Shown here: one piece after another, positions 55,313-63,217 of the stretch
How positions within the stretch are numbered: the first letter of the stretch is position 1
Layout of the letters: the number at the start of each line of letters is the position of its first letter
Source: Pararhodobacter aggregans
Lineage (GTDB): Bacteria; Pseudomonadota; Alphaproteobacteria; Rhodobacterales; Rhodobacteraceae
Direction: 5' to 3'
Assembly (NCBI RefSeq): GCF_003075525.1
Contig: NZ_QDDR01000009.1
Coordinates: forward strand, 124,001-188,000
Length of the DNA: 64,000 nt
Notes under the pieces: model-generated
What the model was told of the DNA's origin: nothing
The model's database searches: none
What the model saw: the letters and a program-made list of their open reading frames with translations, nothing else
Translations under genes and position numbers: made by a program

Positions 55313-55768
55313 TTACGCCTTTTCCAGCTCGTCCTTGAGCATCGCCTCGATCTTGTCGAGCGGATGGTTGGTCAGCGTCTTGTCCAGTTCCGCCACCACC
55401 CGGCTCGCCACCTCCTTGTGCAGCTTGCCGCGCAGATCGCCCAGAACCGGGGGCGGCGCCACGATCACCAGCCTGTCGAACGCGCCGCGATGCGCCTGCT
55501 TGTAGAGGATCTCGGCCAGATCGTCGGCGAACCGCTCCTTGGCCAGCTGGTGGAAATCCGTCTCGGCCAGCGCCGAGCGCTGCCCCGGCCCGCCGTCATA
55601 CATCCGCCCCGGCCGGTCGGTGGCCTGGCCGCGGTCGGCGGGGTTGTCCTGCTCCTCGATCCGGATCACCACCAGATGCGGGTCCTGCGCATCCATGTCA
55701 TTGCGCAGGAACAGGGCCTTCTGCCCGTCCGCGACCAGCACCCAGGTCCCTTTGGTCAATCCGCCCAT
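55313..55768 (-). CDS. Host attachment family protein (AtsE-like)
   Basis: A 151-residue protein of the Host_attach/AtsE family, named after an Agrobacterium attachment locus. W-V-L-V-A-D-G-Q-K-A-L-F near residue 9, Y-D-G-G-P-G-Q-R-S-A-L near 57 and D-R-L-V-I-V-A-P-P-P-V-L-G near 98 are typical. The fold is related to archaeal release factor eRF1 domains, and the true function is not settled. The ATG at 55768 overlaps the stop of the small gene upstream by one base (TGATG); a GTG at 55771 is an alternative start. Confidence 0.87.
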   Translation of the reverse strand: MGGLTKGTWVLVADGQKALFLRNDMDAQDPHLVVIRIEEQDNPADRGQATDRPGRMYDGGPGQRSALAETDFHQLAKERFADDLAEILYKQAHRGAFDRLVIVAPPPVLGDLRGKLHKEVASRVVAELDKTLTNHPLDKIEAMLKDELEKA

Positions 55769-55992
55769 CACATCTTCTCCTTGTCGCCGCTCTCGTTGCG
55801 ATCTCCGGCCAAGGCGCGGGTGATCCCGTCCGAGGTCTCGTCGACGCGCTTCTTCTCGTCGCGCGTGCCGACCTTGCGTTGCAGATTGCCGCCGGCGCTG
55901 CCTTGCTGGCCGGTCGGCCCGGTCCCGGCATCGCCCTCGAGAATGGCGTCGGTGTCGCGCGATCCGTCGCGCGAGCGCACTCGTTCAGCCAT
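55768..55992 (-). CDS. Small hydrophilic protein, 74 aa
   Basis: It starts M-A-E-R-V-R-S-R-D-G-S-R-D, with AAAGGAGG at a good distance before the ATG. The protein is rich in Gly, Asp, Arg and Lys, without hydrophobic core or cysteine, so it is probably disordered. I recognise no family. The stop overlaps the start of the host-attachment gene by one base, so they form a pair. A stress-related or DNA/ribosome-associated role is conceivable but has no evidence beyond composition. Confidence 0.75.
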   Translation of the reverse strand: MAERVRSRDGSRDTDAILEGDAGTGPTGQQGSAGGNLQRKVGTRDEKKRVDETSDGITRALAGDRNESGDKEKM

Positions 55993-56082
55993 CGTGGCCT
56001 CCTTTCTCTTGCTGGAAAGGAAACGTCCCGCGGCGGCCAGGGTTCCGCCCCGCCCCTTCGTCCCGGCGGTGCCCCGCGCAAC

Positions 56083-56117
56083 GAAAAACACCCCGCGCCG
56101 GGTCGGGCGCGGGGTGC
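56083..56117 (-). terminator. Rho-independent terminator after sodB
   Basis: Read on the minus strand, CACCCCGCGCCC and GGCGCGGGGTG form an 11-bp stem with a short loop, followed by TTTTT. It lies 35 bases after the sodB stop. Confidence 0.9.
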
Positions 56118-56151
56118 GTCAGGCCCCGGAAGGGGCCGCGTCAGACAGGGC

Positions 56152-56751
56152 TCAGAGGCGCGAGGCCACGTTGTCCCAGTTCACCAGCTTGTCGAGGAAG
56201 TTCGACAGATAGGCCGGGCGCTTGTTGCGGAAGTCGATGTAGTACGAATGTTCCCACACGTCGCAGCCCAGCAGCGCGGTCTGGCCGAAGCAGAGCGGGT
56301 TCACGCCGTTCTCGGTCTTGGTCACCTTCAGGCCGCCGTCGGTGTCCTTCACCAGCCAGCACCAGCCCGAGCCGAACTGCCCGGCGCCCGCGGCGGCGAA
56401 ATCTTCCTTGAACTTGTCGACCGAGCCGAAGCTGTCCTTGATCGCGGCTTCCAGTTCCGACGGCATTTTCTTGCCCGAGGGGCCCATCATTTCCCAGAAC
56501 TGGTTGTGGTTCCAGTGCTGCGAGGCGTTGTTGAAGATGCCGTTCTGGGCCACGGCGCCCTTCTGGTAGGTGCCCTTGATGATCTCTTCCAGCGACTTGC
56601 CTTCCCATTCGGTCCCGGCGATCAGCTTGTTGCCGTTGTCGACATAGGCCTTGTGGTGCAGGTCGTGGTGGTATTCCAGCGTTTCCTTCGACATGCCCAG
56701 ATCGGCAAGAGCGTCATGGGCATAGGGAAGATCGGGAAGGGTGAAGGCCAT
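56152..56751 (-). CDS. sodB: Iron/manganese superoxide dismutase
   Basis: The 199-residue cytosolic enzyme removes superoxide. E-Y-H-H-D-L-H-H-K-A-Y near residue 26 gives the first metal histidine, and D-V-W-E-H-S-Y-Y-I-D near 164 gives the last two ligands. G-S-G-W-C-W-L-V near 126 is typical, and the pattern around it suggests an iron-type enzyme, though the metal cannot be fixed from sequence. It is monocistronic with a strong terminator. Confidence 0.96.
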   Translation of the reverse strand: MAFTLPDLPYAHDALADLGMSKETLEYHHDLHHKAYVDNGNKLIAGTEWEGKSLEEIIKGTYQKGAVAQNGIFNNASQHWNHNQFWEMMGPSGKKMPSELEAAIKDSFGSVDKFKEDFAAAGAGQFGSGWCWLVKDTDGGLKVTKTENGVNPLCFGQTALLGCDVWEHSYYIDFRNKRPAYLSNFLDKLVNWDNVASRL

Positions 56752-56830
56752 CGGGTTACCTCATTGATTGGCGGTCTGTCGGGGGTAATAAGGGCTCGCC
56801 ACCGCCAAAGGTCAAGGCCGCGCGGCCGCC

Positions 56831-56989
56831 TTAAGGCTTCGGATGGTCGTCATAATCGCCGCGCAGGATGCGCTGGCTGTCGCCCTCGGGGTCGTCGTAC
56901 TGGCCGCGTTTCAGCGTCCACCAGAAGCCCACCAGCCCCGCCAGCCCCAGAAACAGCGACACCGGTATCAACACGGCAAGAATGTCCAT
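56831..56989 (-). CDS. ccoS: cbb3 oxidase assembly protein CcoS
   Basis: This gene of 52 codons plus stop is easily missed. The protein has a single membrane helix (I-L-A-V-L-I-P-V-S-L-F-L-G) followed by F-W-W-T-L-K-R-G-Q-Y-D-D-P-E-G-D, the CcoS signature. CcoS is needed to insert cofactors into the cbb3 oxidase. It lies 21 bases after ccoI on the same strand, in the normal ccoGHIS order. Confidence 0.93.
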   Translation of the reverse strand: MDILAVLIPVSLFLGLAGLVGFWWTLKRGQYDDPEGDSQRILRGDYDDHPKP

Positions 56990-57010
56990 CGGGACCCCCG
57001 GTATTAAGGA

Positions 57011-59227
57011 TTATTTCAGCCGAAGCGCGTTCAGCGCCACAGTGATCGAGGAGACCGACATGGCCAGTGCTGCGATCAGCGGCGAGGCCAGACCCACCAG
57101 CGCGATCGGCACGGCGATGATGTTGTAGCCGAACGAGATGGCGAAATTCTCGCGGATCCGCTTCACCGCCCGGACCGAGACGCGCTGCGCCTCGGGCAGC
57201 GGCGCCAGCGAGGCGCCGAGCAGCACGATATCGGAGGCCACCCGCGCCGCATCGAGGGCCGAGGCGGGCGAGATCGAGACATGCGCGGCACTCAGCGCCA
57301 CGGTGTCGTTCAGCCCGTCGCCGACCATCAGCACCCTGTGTCCCTGCGCCTGCAGCGCGTTGATGGCCGCCGATTTGTCCTCGGGCAGCGCCTCGGCCCG
57401 CCAATCTTCGATGCCCAGCCGCGCGGCCAGGTCACCGACCGCGCCCGGCACGTCGCCGGAAATCAGGATCACCCGCTTGCCCTGCGCCTTGAAGGCGGCG
57501 ACGGCTTCCTCGGCGCCGTCGCGCAGCCGGTCGGCGAAGGCCACGGAATGCGGCGCCTGCCCCTCGATCCCCAGATAGGCGGCGGTCACGTCCAGCGCCT
57601 CGGCGCCGACCCAATGCGCGCGGCCCAGCCGGACCCTTTGCCCCTGCCAGAGCGCCTGCACGCCGTAGCCCGGGACCTCGGCCACCTCGGTCAGCACCGC
57701 CGGGATCGCACCCGCCGCGCGGGCCGCCTGCGCCAGCGATTGCGCCAGCGGGTGCGACGAGGCCCCGCCCAGCGCCGCGGCGATGGCCAGTGCCTCGGGC
57801 GAGAGGCCGTCCAGCGTCACCGGCTCGGGCGTGCCGCGGGTCAGCGTGCCGGTCTTGTCGAAAACGACCGTATCGACCTCGGCCAGACGCTCCAGCGCCG
57901 AGCCGTCCTTGATGAGAAGCCCCGCCCGGAACAGCCGCCCCGATGCCGCGGTGACCACGGCCGGAACCGCCAGACCCAGGGCGCAGGGGCAGGTGATGAT
58001 GAGCGTCGCGGCCGAAATGTTCAGCGCGAACCGCACATCGCCGCCGGTGAGCCACATCCAGACCGCGAAGGCGGCGAAGGACAGCAGGTGGACCGAGGGC
58101 GAATACATCCGCGCCGCCTTTTCGGCGAGCGTGGTGTATTTGTTGCGCGCATTCTCGGCCACGGCGACCAGATCGGCCATCCGGTGCAGCGAGCTGTCCT
58201 TGCCCGCCGCCGTGACGCGGAGGGTCAGCGGCCCGGTCAGGTTCACCGCCCCCGCCGTCACCACCAGATCGGGCCCGGCAAAGACCGGCAACGTCTCACC
58301 CGTCAGCAGCGAGCGGTCCAGTTCCGACTGGCCCGAGACCACGATCCCGTCAACCGGGATCCGGCCGCCCGGCCGCACCAGCACCAGCTCGCCCGGGCGC
58401 AGATCGGCCACGGGCACCTGTTCCTCGGCCTCGCCGGTCAGGCGGATGGCCCGGGGCACTTCCAGCGCTGCCAGCTCCTGCGCGGCAGAGCGCGCCACGG
58501 CCCGGGTGCGGAAATCGAGATAGCGCCCGGCCAGCAGGAAGAAGGTCAGCATCACCGCGGCGTCGAAATAGGCGTGATGGCCGCTGTTGAACGTCTCGTA
58601 AAGCGACATGCCGGTCGCCAGCACGATGGCCAGCGAGATCGGGAAATCCATGTCGAGCCGCCCGTTGCGCACCCCGGCCCAGGCCTTGCGGAAGAAGGGC
58701 TGGCCCGAGAAGGCGACGGTCGGCACGGCGATCATCGCCGAAATCATGTGGAACAGGTCGCGCGTGGCATCGGTGGCGCCCGACCAGACCGCGACCGACA
58801 GCAGCATGATGTTCATCATGCTGAACCCGGCGACGCCCAGCCGCATCAGCAGATCGCGGCCCTGCTTGTCGGTCTCGGTCATCGACAGCTGCCCGGGGTC
58901 GAGTTCGTAGGCCGGATAGCCGATCTTCTCCAGCCGCCGGGCGATGGTCTCGGCGCTGACGCCCGGCTCGGCCTCGACCGAGACGCGGCGCAGGGTCAGG
59001 TTCAGCCGGGCGCTTTTCACGCCCGGCATCTTCTCAAGATCGCTCTCCACCGTCTGGATGCAGAGCGCGCAATGGGCGTCCGGCACCGACAGCATGATCC
59101 GCGCCGCCTTTTCCGCCGCCGCCGCCCGGGCACGATCCACCGCCGCGGGCGTGGCGATGCAGGCCGGGCAGGCCGCGAGCGACGGGTATTCGGGCTCGGG
59201 CGGGGCGTTGGTCAGGGTGTCGGTCAT
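57011..59227 (-). CDS. ccoI: Copper-transporting P-type ATPase CcoI
   Basis: The 738-residue P1B-ATPase supplies copper for the cbb3 oxidase. The N-terminus has C20-x2-C23 and a metal-binding H-C-A-L-C (C53-x2-C56). Then come the membrane segments, the T-C-P-C-A-L-G-L-A metal channel motif near residue 405 and the phosphorylation site D-K-T-G-T-L-T-R near 451. M-V-G-D-G-L-N-D-T near 650 is the hinge motif. It is located between ccoH and ccoS. Confidence 0.95.
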   Translation of the reverse strand: MTDTLTNAPPEPEYPSLAACPACIATPAAVDRARAAAAEKAARIMLSVPDAHCALCIQTVESDLEKMPGVKSARLNLTLRRVSVEAEPGVSAETIARRLEKIGYPAYELDPGQLSMTETDKQGRDLLMRLGVAGFSMMNIMLLSVAVWSGATDATRDLFHMISAMIAVPTVAFSGQPFFRKAWAGVRNGRLDMDFPISLAIVLATGMSLYETFNSGHHAYFDAAVMLTFFLLAGRYLDFRTRAVARSAAQELAALEVPRAIRLTGEAEEQVPVADLRPGELVLVRPGGRIPVDGIVVSGQSELDRSLLTGETLPVFAGPDLVVTAGAVNLTGPLTLRVTAAGKDSSLHRMADLVAVAENARNKYTTLAEKAARMYSPSVHLLSFAAFAVWMWLTGGDVRFALNISAATLIITCPCALGLAVPAVVTAASGRLFRAGLLIKDGSALERLAEVDTVVFDKTGTLTRGTPEPVTLDGLSPEALAIAAALGGASSHPLAQSLAQAARAAGAIPAVLTEVAEVPGYGVQALWQGQRVRLGRAHWVGAEALDVTAAYLGIEGQAPHSVAFADRLRDGAEEAVAAFKAQGKRVILISGDVPGAVGDLAARLGIEDWRAEALPEDKSAAINALQAQGHRVLMVGDGLNDTVALSAAHVSISPASALDAARVASDIVLLGASLAPLPEAQRVSVRAVKRIRENFAISFGYNIIAVPIALVGLASPLIAALAMSVSSITVALNALRLK

Positions 59228-59237
59228 GGCGGCGGTC

Positions 59238-59705
59238 TCAGCGGTGATGGATCAGGCCGACGCGATAGGCGAATTCGGACCCGTCGGCGGCATGCGCGTC
59301 GATCCTCAGGTCCCAATTGCCGTAATCGGCATCGACATCGGCGACGAAGGCCCCGCCCTCGAAGCGGAACTCGGGCACGGTATCCTCGCGCTCGGTGGTC
59401 GGCCGGCCGAGGATCGCCGAGATATCGGCGACCGGGGCCGGGCGCCCGTCGGCGTCGAGGATCCGCACCGTCAGCCGCCCGCCGGTCATGTCCGCCTCGG
59501 TCGTCCAGCCCAGCGCCCGCTGTTCACGCAGCCGGTCGTTGAAGCCCTGGCTCGCGACATAGGAATTGCGCACCTCCAGCCCCGGGAACGTGTCGATCGC
59601 GAACCAGGCCATCACCAGATTGACGGCGATGATGACGCTGAAGGCCGACACCGTGATCGCCAGGACCATGCGGCCGGTAAGGGGGCGTCCCTGGGTTTCG
59701 CTCAT
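59238..59705 (-). CDS. ccoH: cbb3 oxidase assembly protein CcoH (FixH)
   Basis: A 155-residue protein with one N-terminal membrane helix (L-A-I-T-V-S-A-F-S-V-I-I-A-V near residue 18) and a periplasmic FixH domain: N-S-Y-V-A-S-Q-G-F-N-D near 46 and G-N-W-D-L-R-I-D-A near 127. It helps assemble the oxidase. The ATG at 59705 overlaps the ccoG stop by 4 bases; a longer frame to 59774 would overlap ccoG more and is rejected. Confidence 0.93.
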   Translation of the reverse strand: MSETQGRPLTGRMVLAITVSAFSVIIAVNLVMAWFAIDTFPGLEVRNSYVASQGFNDRLREQRALGWTTEADMTGGRLTVRILDADGRPAPVADISAILGRPTTEREDTVPEFRFEGGAFVADVDADYGNWDLRIDAHAADGSEFAYRVGLIHHR

Positions 59706-61135
59706 CGCTGTCCACTCCCGTTGAAGACGGTTTCGCCATAGATGCGGTCGGTCTCGCCACTGACCGAGACCCACAGGCGCACCGGGGTCGTCGCGGCCGC
59801 CGCCGCAGGCGTTCCGGCCGAGGCCGTGAGATAGACGCGCTGGATCAGCTGCTCGTCCGGGCCCACGGTGACCAGTTGGCCCTGCACCCCCTCCATCGTC
59901 AAGGTGATCGAAGGGTTGTCGGCAACCGTCACGTAGAACTGCCGCGCGTTCTCGTTCATGTTCCGCAACCGGATGTCATAGGCGTTGCGGATCGAGCCGT
60001 TGGACAGCGTGACAAAGGTCGGGTTGCGGATCGGCGAGATCGACATGTCGATATCGGTGCGCAGGAACAGCGCCACCAGAAGGCCCAGACCGATCCCGGC
60101 CCAGAGCGTCGTGTAAACGATGGTCCGCGGGCGGAAGACGTGTTTCCAGATGGATTTCGGCGGGTTCCCGGCGCGTTCGCGGGTCTCGTCGGTCAGCGCC
60201 ATGTAGCCGATCAGCTCGCGCGGCTTGCCGATCCTGTCCATCACGTCGTTGCAGGCGTCGATGCACAACCCGCAGGTGATGCAGGCCAGTTGCTGGCCGT
60301 CGCGGATGTCGATGCCCATCGGGCAGACGTTGACGCAGGCCATGCAGTCGATGCAATCGCCGTGCGCGTCCTCGGCCTCGCCCTTGCGCTGCTTGCCGCG
60401 CGGCTCGCCCCGCCATTCGCGGTAGCTGATGGTGATCGTGTCCTCGTCCATCATCGCCGCCTGGATCCGCGGCCAGGGACAGCCGTAGATGCAGACCTGC
60501 TCGCGGAAGAAGCCGCCGAACAGGAAGGTGGTCGCGGTCAGGAAGGCGATGGTGCCATAGGCCACGGGATGCGCGTTGAAGGTCACGAGGTCGCGCAACA
60601 GCGTCGGCGCATCGGTGAAATAGAACACCCAGGCGCCGCCGGTGGCGAGACCGATCAGCAGCCACAGCAGCCATTTGGTGCCGTATTTGCGGATCTTCTC
60701 GGCCCCCCAGGGCTGGCGGTAGAGCCGCAGGCGGGCGTTGCGGTCGCCCTCGACCCAGCGTTCCACCAGGATATAGAGGTCGGTCCAGACCGTCTGCGGG
60801 CAGGCATAGCCGCACCAGACCCGGCCCAAAGCCGAGGTGAACAGGAACAGCCCGATCCCGGCCATGATGAGAAGGCCCGCGACGAAGTAGAATTCGTGCG
60901 GCCAGATCTCGACCATGAAGAAGAAGAAGCGGCGGTTCGCCAGATCGACCAGCACCGCCTGATCGGACAGGTCCGGCCCGCGATCCCAGCGGATCCAGGG
61001 GGTGATGTAGTAGATACCCAGCATCAGCGCCATCAGCCACCATTTCAGGGTGCGGAAGCTCCCTTTCACGCGGCGGGGGAACACCGGCTCACGCTTGGCG
61101 TAGAGCTGCGGTTCGTAGTTTTCTGAGGAACTCAC
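59702..61135 (-). CDS. ccoG: cbb3 oxidase assembly protein CcoG (FixG, RdxA-like)
   Basis: The 477-residue membrane iron-sulfur protein has about five membrane helices and two 4Fe-4S clusters: C-I-D-C-M-A-C-V-N-V-C-P near residue 258 and C-I-T-C-G-L-C-I-D-A-C near 283. C-G-Y-A-C-P-Q near 113 and C-I-Y-G-C-P-W near 216 add further cysteines. The C-terminal 120 residues form a periplasmic Ig-like FixG domain. It takes part in copper handling for the oxidase. The start is GTG at 61135 with AGGAAG upstream. An FnrL box lies about 60 bases before it. Confidence 0.95.
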   Translation of the reverse strand: MSSSENYEPQLYAKREPVFPRRVKGSFRTLKWWLMALMLGIYYITPWIRWDRGPDLSDQAVLVDLANRRFFFFMVEIWPHEFYFVAGLLIMAGIGLFLFTSALGRVWCGYACPQTVWTDLYILVERWVEGDRNARLRLYRQPWGAEKIRKYGTKWLLWLLIGLATGGAWVFYFTDAPTLLRDLVTFNAHPVAYGTIAFLTATTFLFGGFFREQVCIYGCPWPRIQAAMMDEDTITISYREWRGEPRGKQRKGEAEDAHGDCIDCMACVNVCPMGIDIRDGQQLACITCGLCIDACNDVMDRIGKPRELIGYMALTDETRERAGNPPKSIWKHVFRPRTIVYTTLWAGIGLGLLVALFLRTDIDMSISPIRNPTFVTLSNGSIRNAYDIRLRNMNENARQFYVTVADNPSITLTMEGVQGQLVTVGPDEQLIQRVYLTASAGTPAAAAATTPVRLWVSVSGETDRIYGETVFNGSGQR

Positions 61136-61193
61136 GGAATCGCTTCCTTTGCTTGCTTGCGATGGTCAATCGCACGGCGTCGCTGAGGTAACC

Positions 61194-61207
61194 TTGACCT
61201 GCATCAA
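61194..61207. promoter_or_regulatory. FnrL binding box upstream of ccoG
   Basis: TTGAC-CTGC-ATCAA matches the FNR-family site TTGA(T/C)-N4-ATCAA. Centred near 61200, it would give a start site about 41 bases downstream on the minus strand, near 61159, just ahead of the ccoG GTG. This predicts that ccoGHIS is induced when oxygen is low, independently of ccoNOQP. Confidence 0.85.
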
Positions 61208-61339
61208 AAACCCGAATTCCTGAGACGGGTTAAATGTGGCAAAGGCGCGCACCGGAGGGACAGCCGGGCGCGCCTTGACCATGGAAAAGGCTGCACCGGC
61301 CCCGGGAAACGCGCGAACAGGACCGGTCCGGTGCAGCCA

Positions 61340-61360
61340 CCGGGCCCACGAAGGGCCCGG
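61340..61360 (-). terminator. Hairpin after ccoP
   Basis: CCGGGCCC and GGGCCCGG form an 8-bp stem with loop ACGAA, 13 bases beyond the ccoP stop. It lacks a T-tract, so it may stabilise the mRNA end rather than stop transcription fully. The rest of the 237-bp gap holds only the FnrL box. Confidence 0.5.
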
Positions 61361-61372
61361 GTTATCAAGATG

Positions 61373-62248
61373 TTACTGCCCACCGCCCAATTGGTGGACA
61401 TAGGCGGCGACGGCGCGGATCTGCGCATCGGGCAGACGGCCGGTGAAGCCCGGCATGATGCCGAAACGGGCATTGTTGACCGAGGCGCGGATCTCGTCGG
61501 CGCTGCCGCCATAGAGCCAGATCGCATTGTTCAGCGCAGGCGCGCCGACGAAGGCATCGCCCGAGCCGTCATCCATGTGGCACGAGGCGCAATTGTCGAG
61601 GAACACCTGCTCGCCCGCCGCGGCCAGCGCGTTGTCATGCGCCTGCCCCGAGATGGCGAGGACATGGTTCACGACCTGGTCGATCTCTTCCGGGGTCAGC
61701 AACCCGTCACGCCCGAACGAGGGCATTTCCGAATAGCGGGCATCGGGGAAATCGGTGTTGCGGATCCCGTAGGTCACCGTCTGCACGATGTCCTCCATGG
61801 TGCCGCCCCACATCCATTCGTCGTCCAGCAGATTCGGGAAGCCCGACCCCGGACGCAGGCCGTTGGCACCGGCGCCGTGGCATTGCGAACACTGGGCGCG
61901 GAACACCGCGGCCCCGGCGTTGACCGCGAAGCGCTCCAGCTCGGGGTTGGCGGTGATCGCGTTCAGATCGGTGGCCATCAGCTGGTCGTACCAGACCTGG
62001 TTGGCCTGGTCGGCCGCGGCGATCTCGGCCGCGACATCGGCGCGCGAGGAATAGCCCAGCACGCCCGCGGTGGCGCCCCGGACCAGCGGCCAGGCCGGGA
62101 ACAGGATCCAGTAGACCACCGCCCAGATGATCGTGGCGTAGAAGGTCCACAGCCACCAGCGCGGCATCGGGTTGTCGAATTCCTCGATCCCGTCCCAGGA
62201 ATGCCCGGTGGTCGGGCGATCATGGTTCTTCTTGTTCGGCGTGGCCAT
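61373..62248 (-). CDS. ccoP: cbb3 oxidase diheme subunit CcoP
   Basis: The 291-residue subunit has an N-terminal membrane helix (W-L-W-T-F-Y-A-T-I-I-W near residue 33) and two cytochrome c domains with C120-S-Q-C-H124 and C220-A-S-C-H224. M-P-S-F near 175 gives an axial methionine. H-S-W-D-G-I-E-E near 16 is the family N-terminus. It carries electrons from cytochrome bc1 or c to CcoO/CcoN. The start overlaps the ccoQ stop by one base. Confidence 0.97.
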   Translation of the reverse strand: MATPNKKNHDRPTTGHSWDGIEEFDNPMPRWWLWTFYATIIWAVVYWILFPAWPLVRGATAGVLGYSSRADVAAEIAAADQANQVWYDQLMATDLNAITANPELERFAVNAGAAVFRAQCSQCHGAGANGLRPGSGFPNLLDDEWMWGGTMEDIVQTVTYGIRNTDFPDARYSEMPSFGRDGLLTPEEIDQVVNHVLAISGQAHDNALAAAGEQVFLDNCASCHMDDGSGDAFVGAPALNNAIWLYGGSADEIRASVNNARFGIMPGFTGRLPDAQIRAVAAYVHQLGGGQ

Positions 62249-62463
62249 CAGCGTGCCCCCTGGCTCTGGCTGCGGGGGGCGTCATCATAGGCCCCGCCCG
62301 CTGCCGGTCTGTCGTCGTTGCGGAAGATGCTGGTGGCAGCGTCCTGCTGCACCCCGCGGCTGCCCGGGCGCCAGGCCCAGGCGATGATGCCGACGAAGAA
62401 GAGCGTCATGAACAACAGATACCAGCTGTCCGCGAAGCTGCGGAGAAGGGAATAGGTTTCCAT
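62248..62463 (-). CDS. ccoQ: cbb3 oxidase subunit CcoQ
   Basis: The 71-residue subunit has one membrane helix (Y-L-L-F-M-T-L-F-F-V-G-I-I-A-W near residue 15) and a polar C-terminus. CcoQ stabilises the cbb3 complex. The position between ccoO (13 bases after it) and ccoP is the usual one. Confidence 0.92.
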   Translation of the reverse strand: METYSLLRSFADSWYLLFMTLFFVGIIAWAWRPGSRGVQQDAATSIFRNDDRPAAGGAYDDAPRSQSQGAR

Positions 62464-62476
62464 GTTTTCCCCTCCC

Positions 62477-63202
62477 TCAGCGGCTGGTTTCGGCGGTGAA
62501 GGTGCTGAAGTCCACGAGCGTGCCGATCATCTGCATATAGGCGATCAGCGCGTCCATTTCGGTCAGCTGTTCCTGGCCGTCGAAGTTGCGGACCTGGGCC
62601 GAGTGATACCGCTCCAGCAGCGCCCCGCTATCGCCGAAAGGATCGACCTGGGCGCGGAAATCTTCCGGCGCGGTTTCGATCATCTCGTCGGTATAGGGCA
62701 CGCCGACCAGACGGTAGGCCCGCATCAGATCCTGCACGTGTTCGGGCGTGATCGGCCGATCCAGCAGGAAGGCGTAGGGCGGCATCACCGATTCCGGCAC
62801 CACGTCACGCGGGTTCACCAGGTGCGCCACGTGCCATTCGTCCGAATAGCGGCCGCCCAGCCGCGCGAGGTCAGGCCCCGTGCGCTTCGAGCCCCACTGG
62901 AACGGGTGGTCGTACATCGACTCCGCCGCCAGCGAGTAATGGCCGTAGCGTTCGATCTCGTCGCGCATCGGGCGGACCATCTGGCTGTGGCAGACGTAGC
63001 AGCCCTCGCGGATGTAGATCTCGCGCCCGGTCAGCTCCAGCGGCGAGTAGGGGCGCATGCCCTCCACTTCCTCGATCGTGTTCTCCAGATAGAACAGGGG
63101 CACGATCTGCACGAGGCCGCCAATGGTCACCACCAGGAAGCTGAGGACCAGCAGCAGGGTGGCATGCGTTTCGATTTTCTTGTGGTGATCGAGAATACCC
63201 AT
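62477..63202 (-). CDS. ccoO: cbb3 oxidase monoheme subunit CcoO
   Basis: The 241-residue subunit has an N-terminal membrane anchor (residues 16-40) and a heme c site C68-Y-V-C71-H72. [19 protein letters not shown] near 104 is highly conserved in CcoO. The ATG at 63202 (M-G-I-L-D-H-H-K-K) has GGAGGG 7 bases upstream and is preferred over the GTG at 63208. It follows ccoN after 15 bases. Confidence 0.96.
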   Translation of the reverse strand: MGILDHHKKIETHATLLLVLSFLVVTIGGLVQIVPLFYLENTIEEVEGMRPYSPLELTGREIYIREGCYVCHSQMVRPMRDEIERYGHYSLAAESMYDHPFQWGSKRTGPDLARLGGRYSDEWHVAHLVNPRDVVPESVMPPYAFLLDRPITPEHVQDLMRAYRLVGVPYTDEMIETAPEDFRAQVDPFGDSGALLERYHSAQVRNFDGQEQLTEMDALIAYMQMIGTLVDFSTFTAETSR

Positions 63203-63217
63203 CGTCACACCCTCCGC

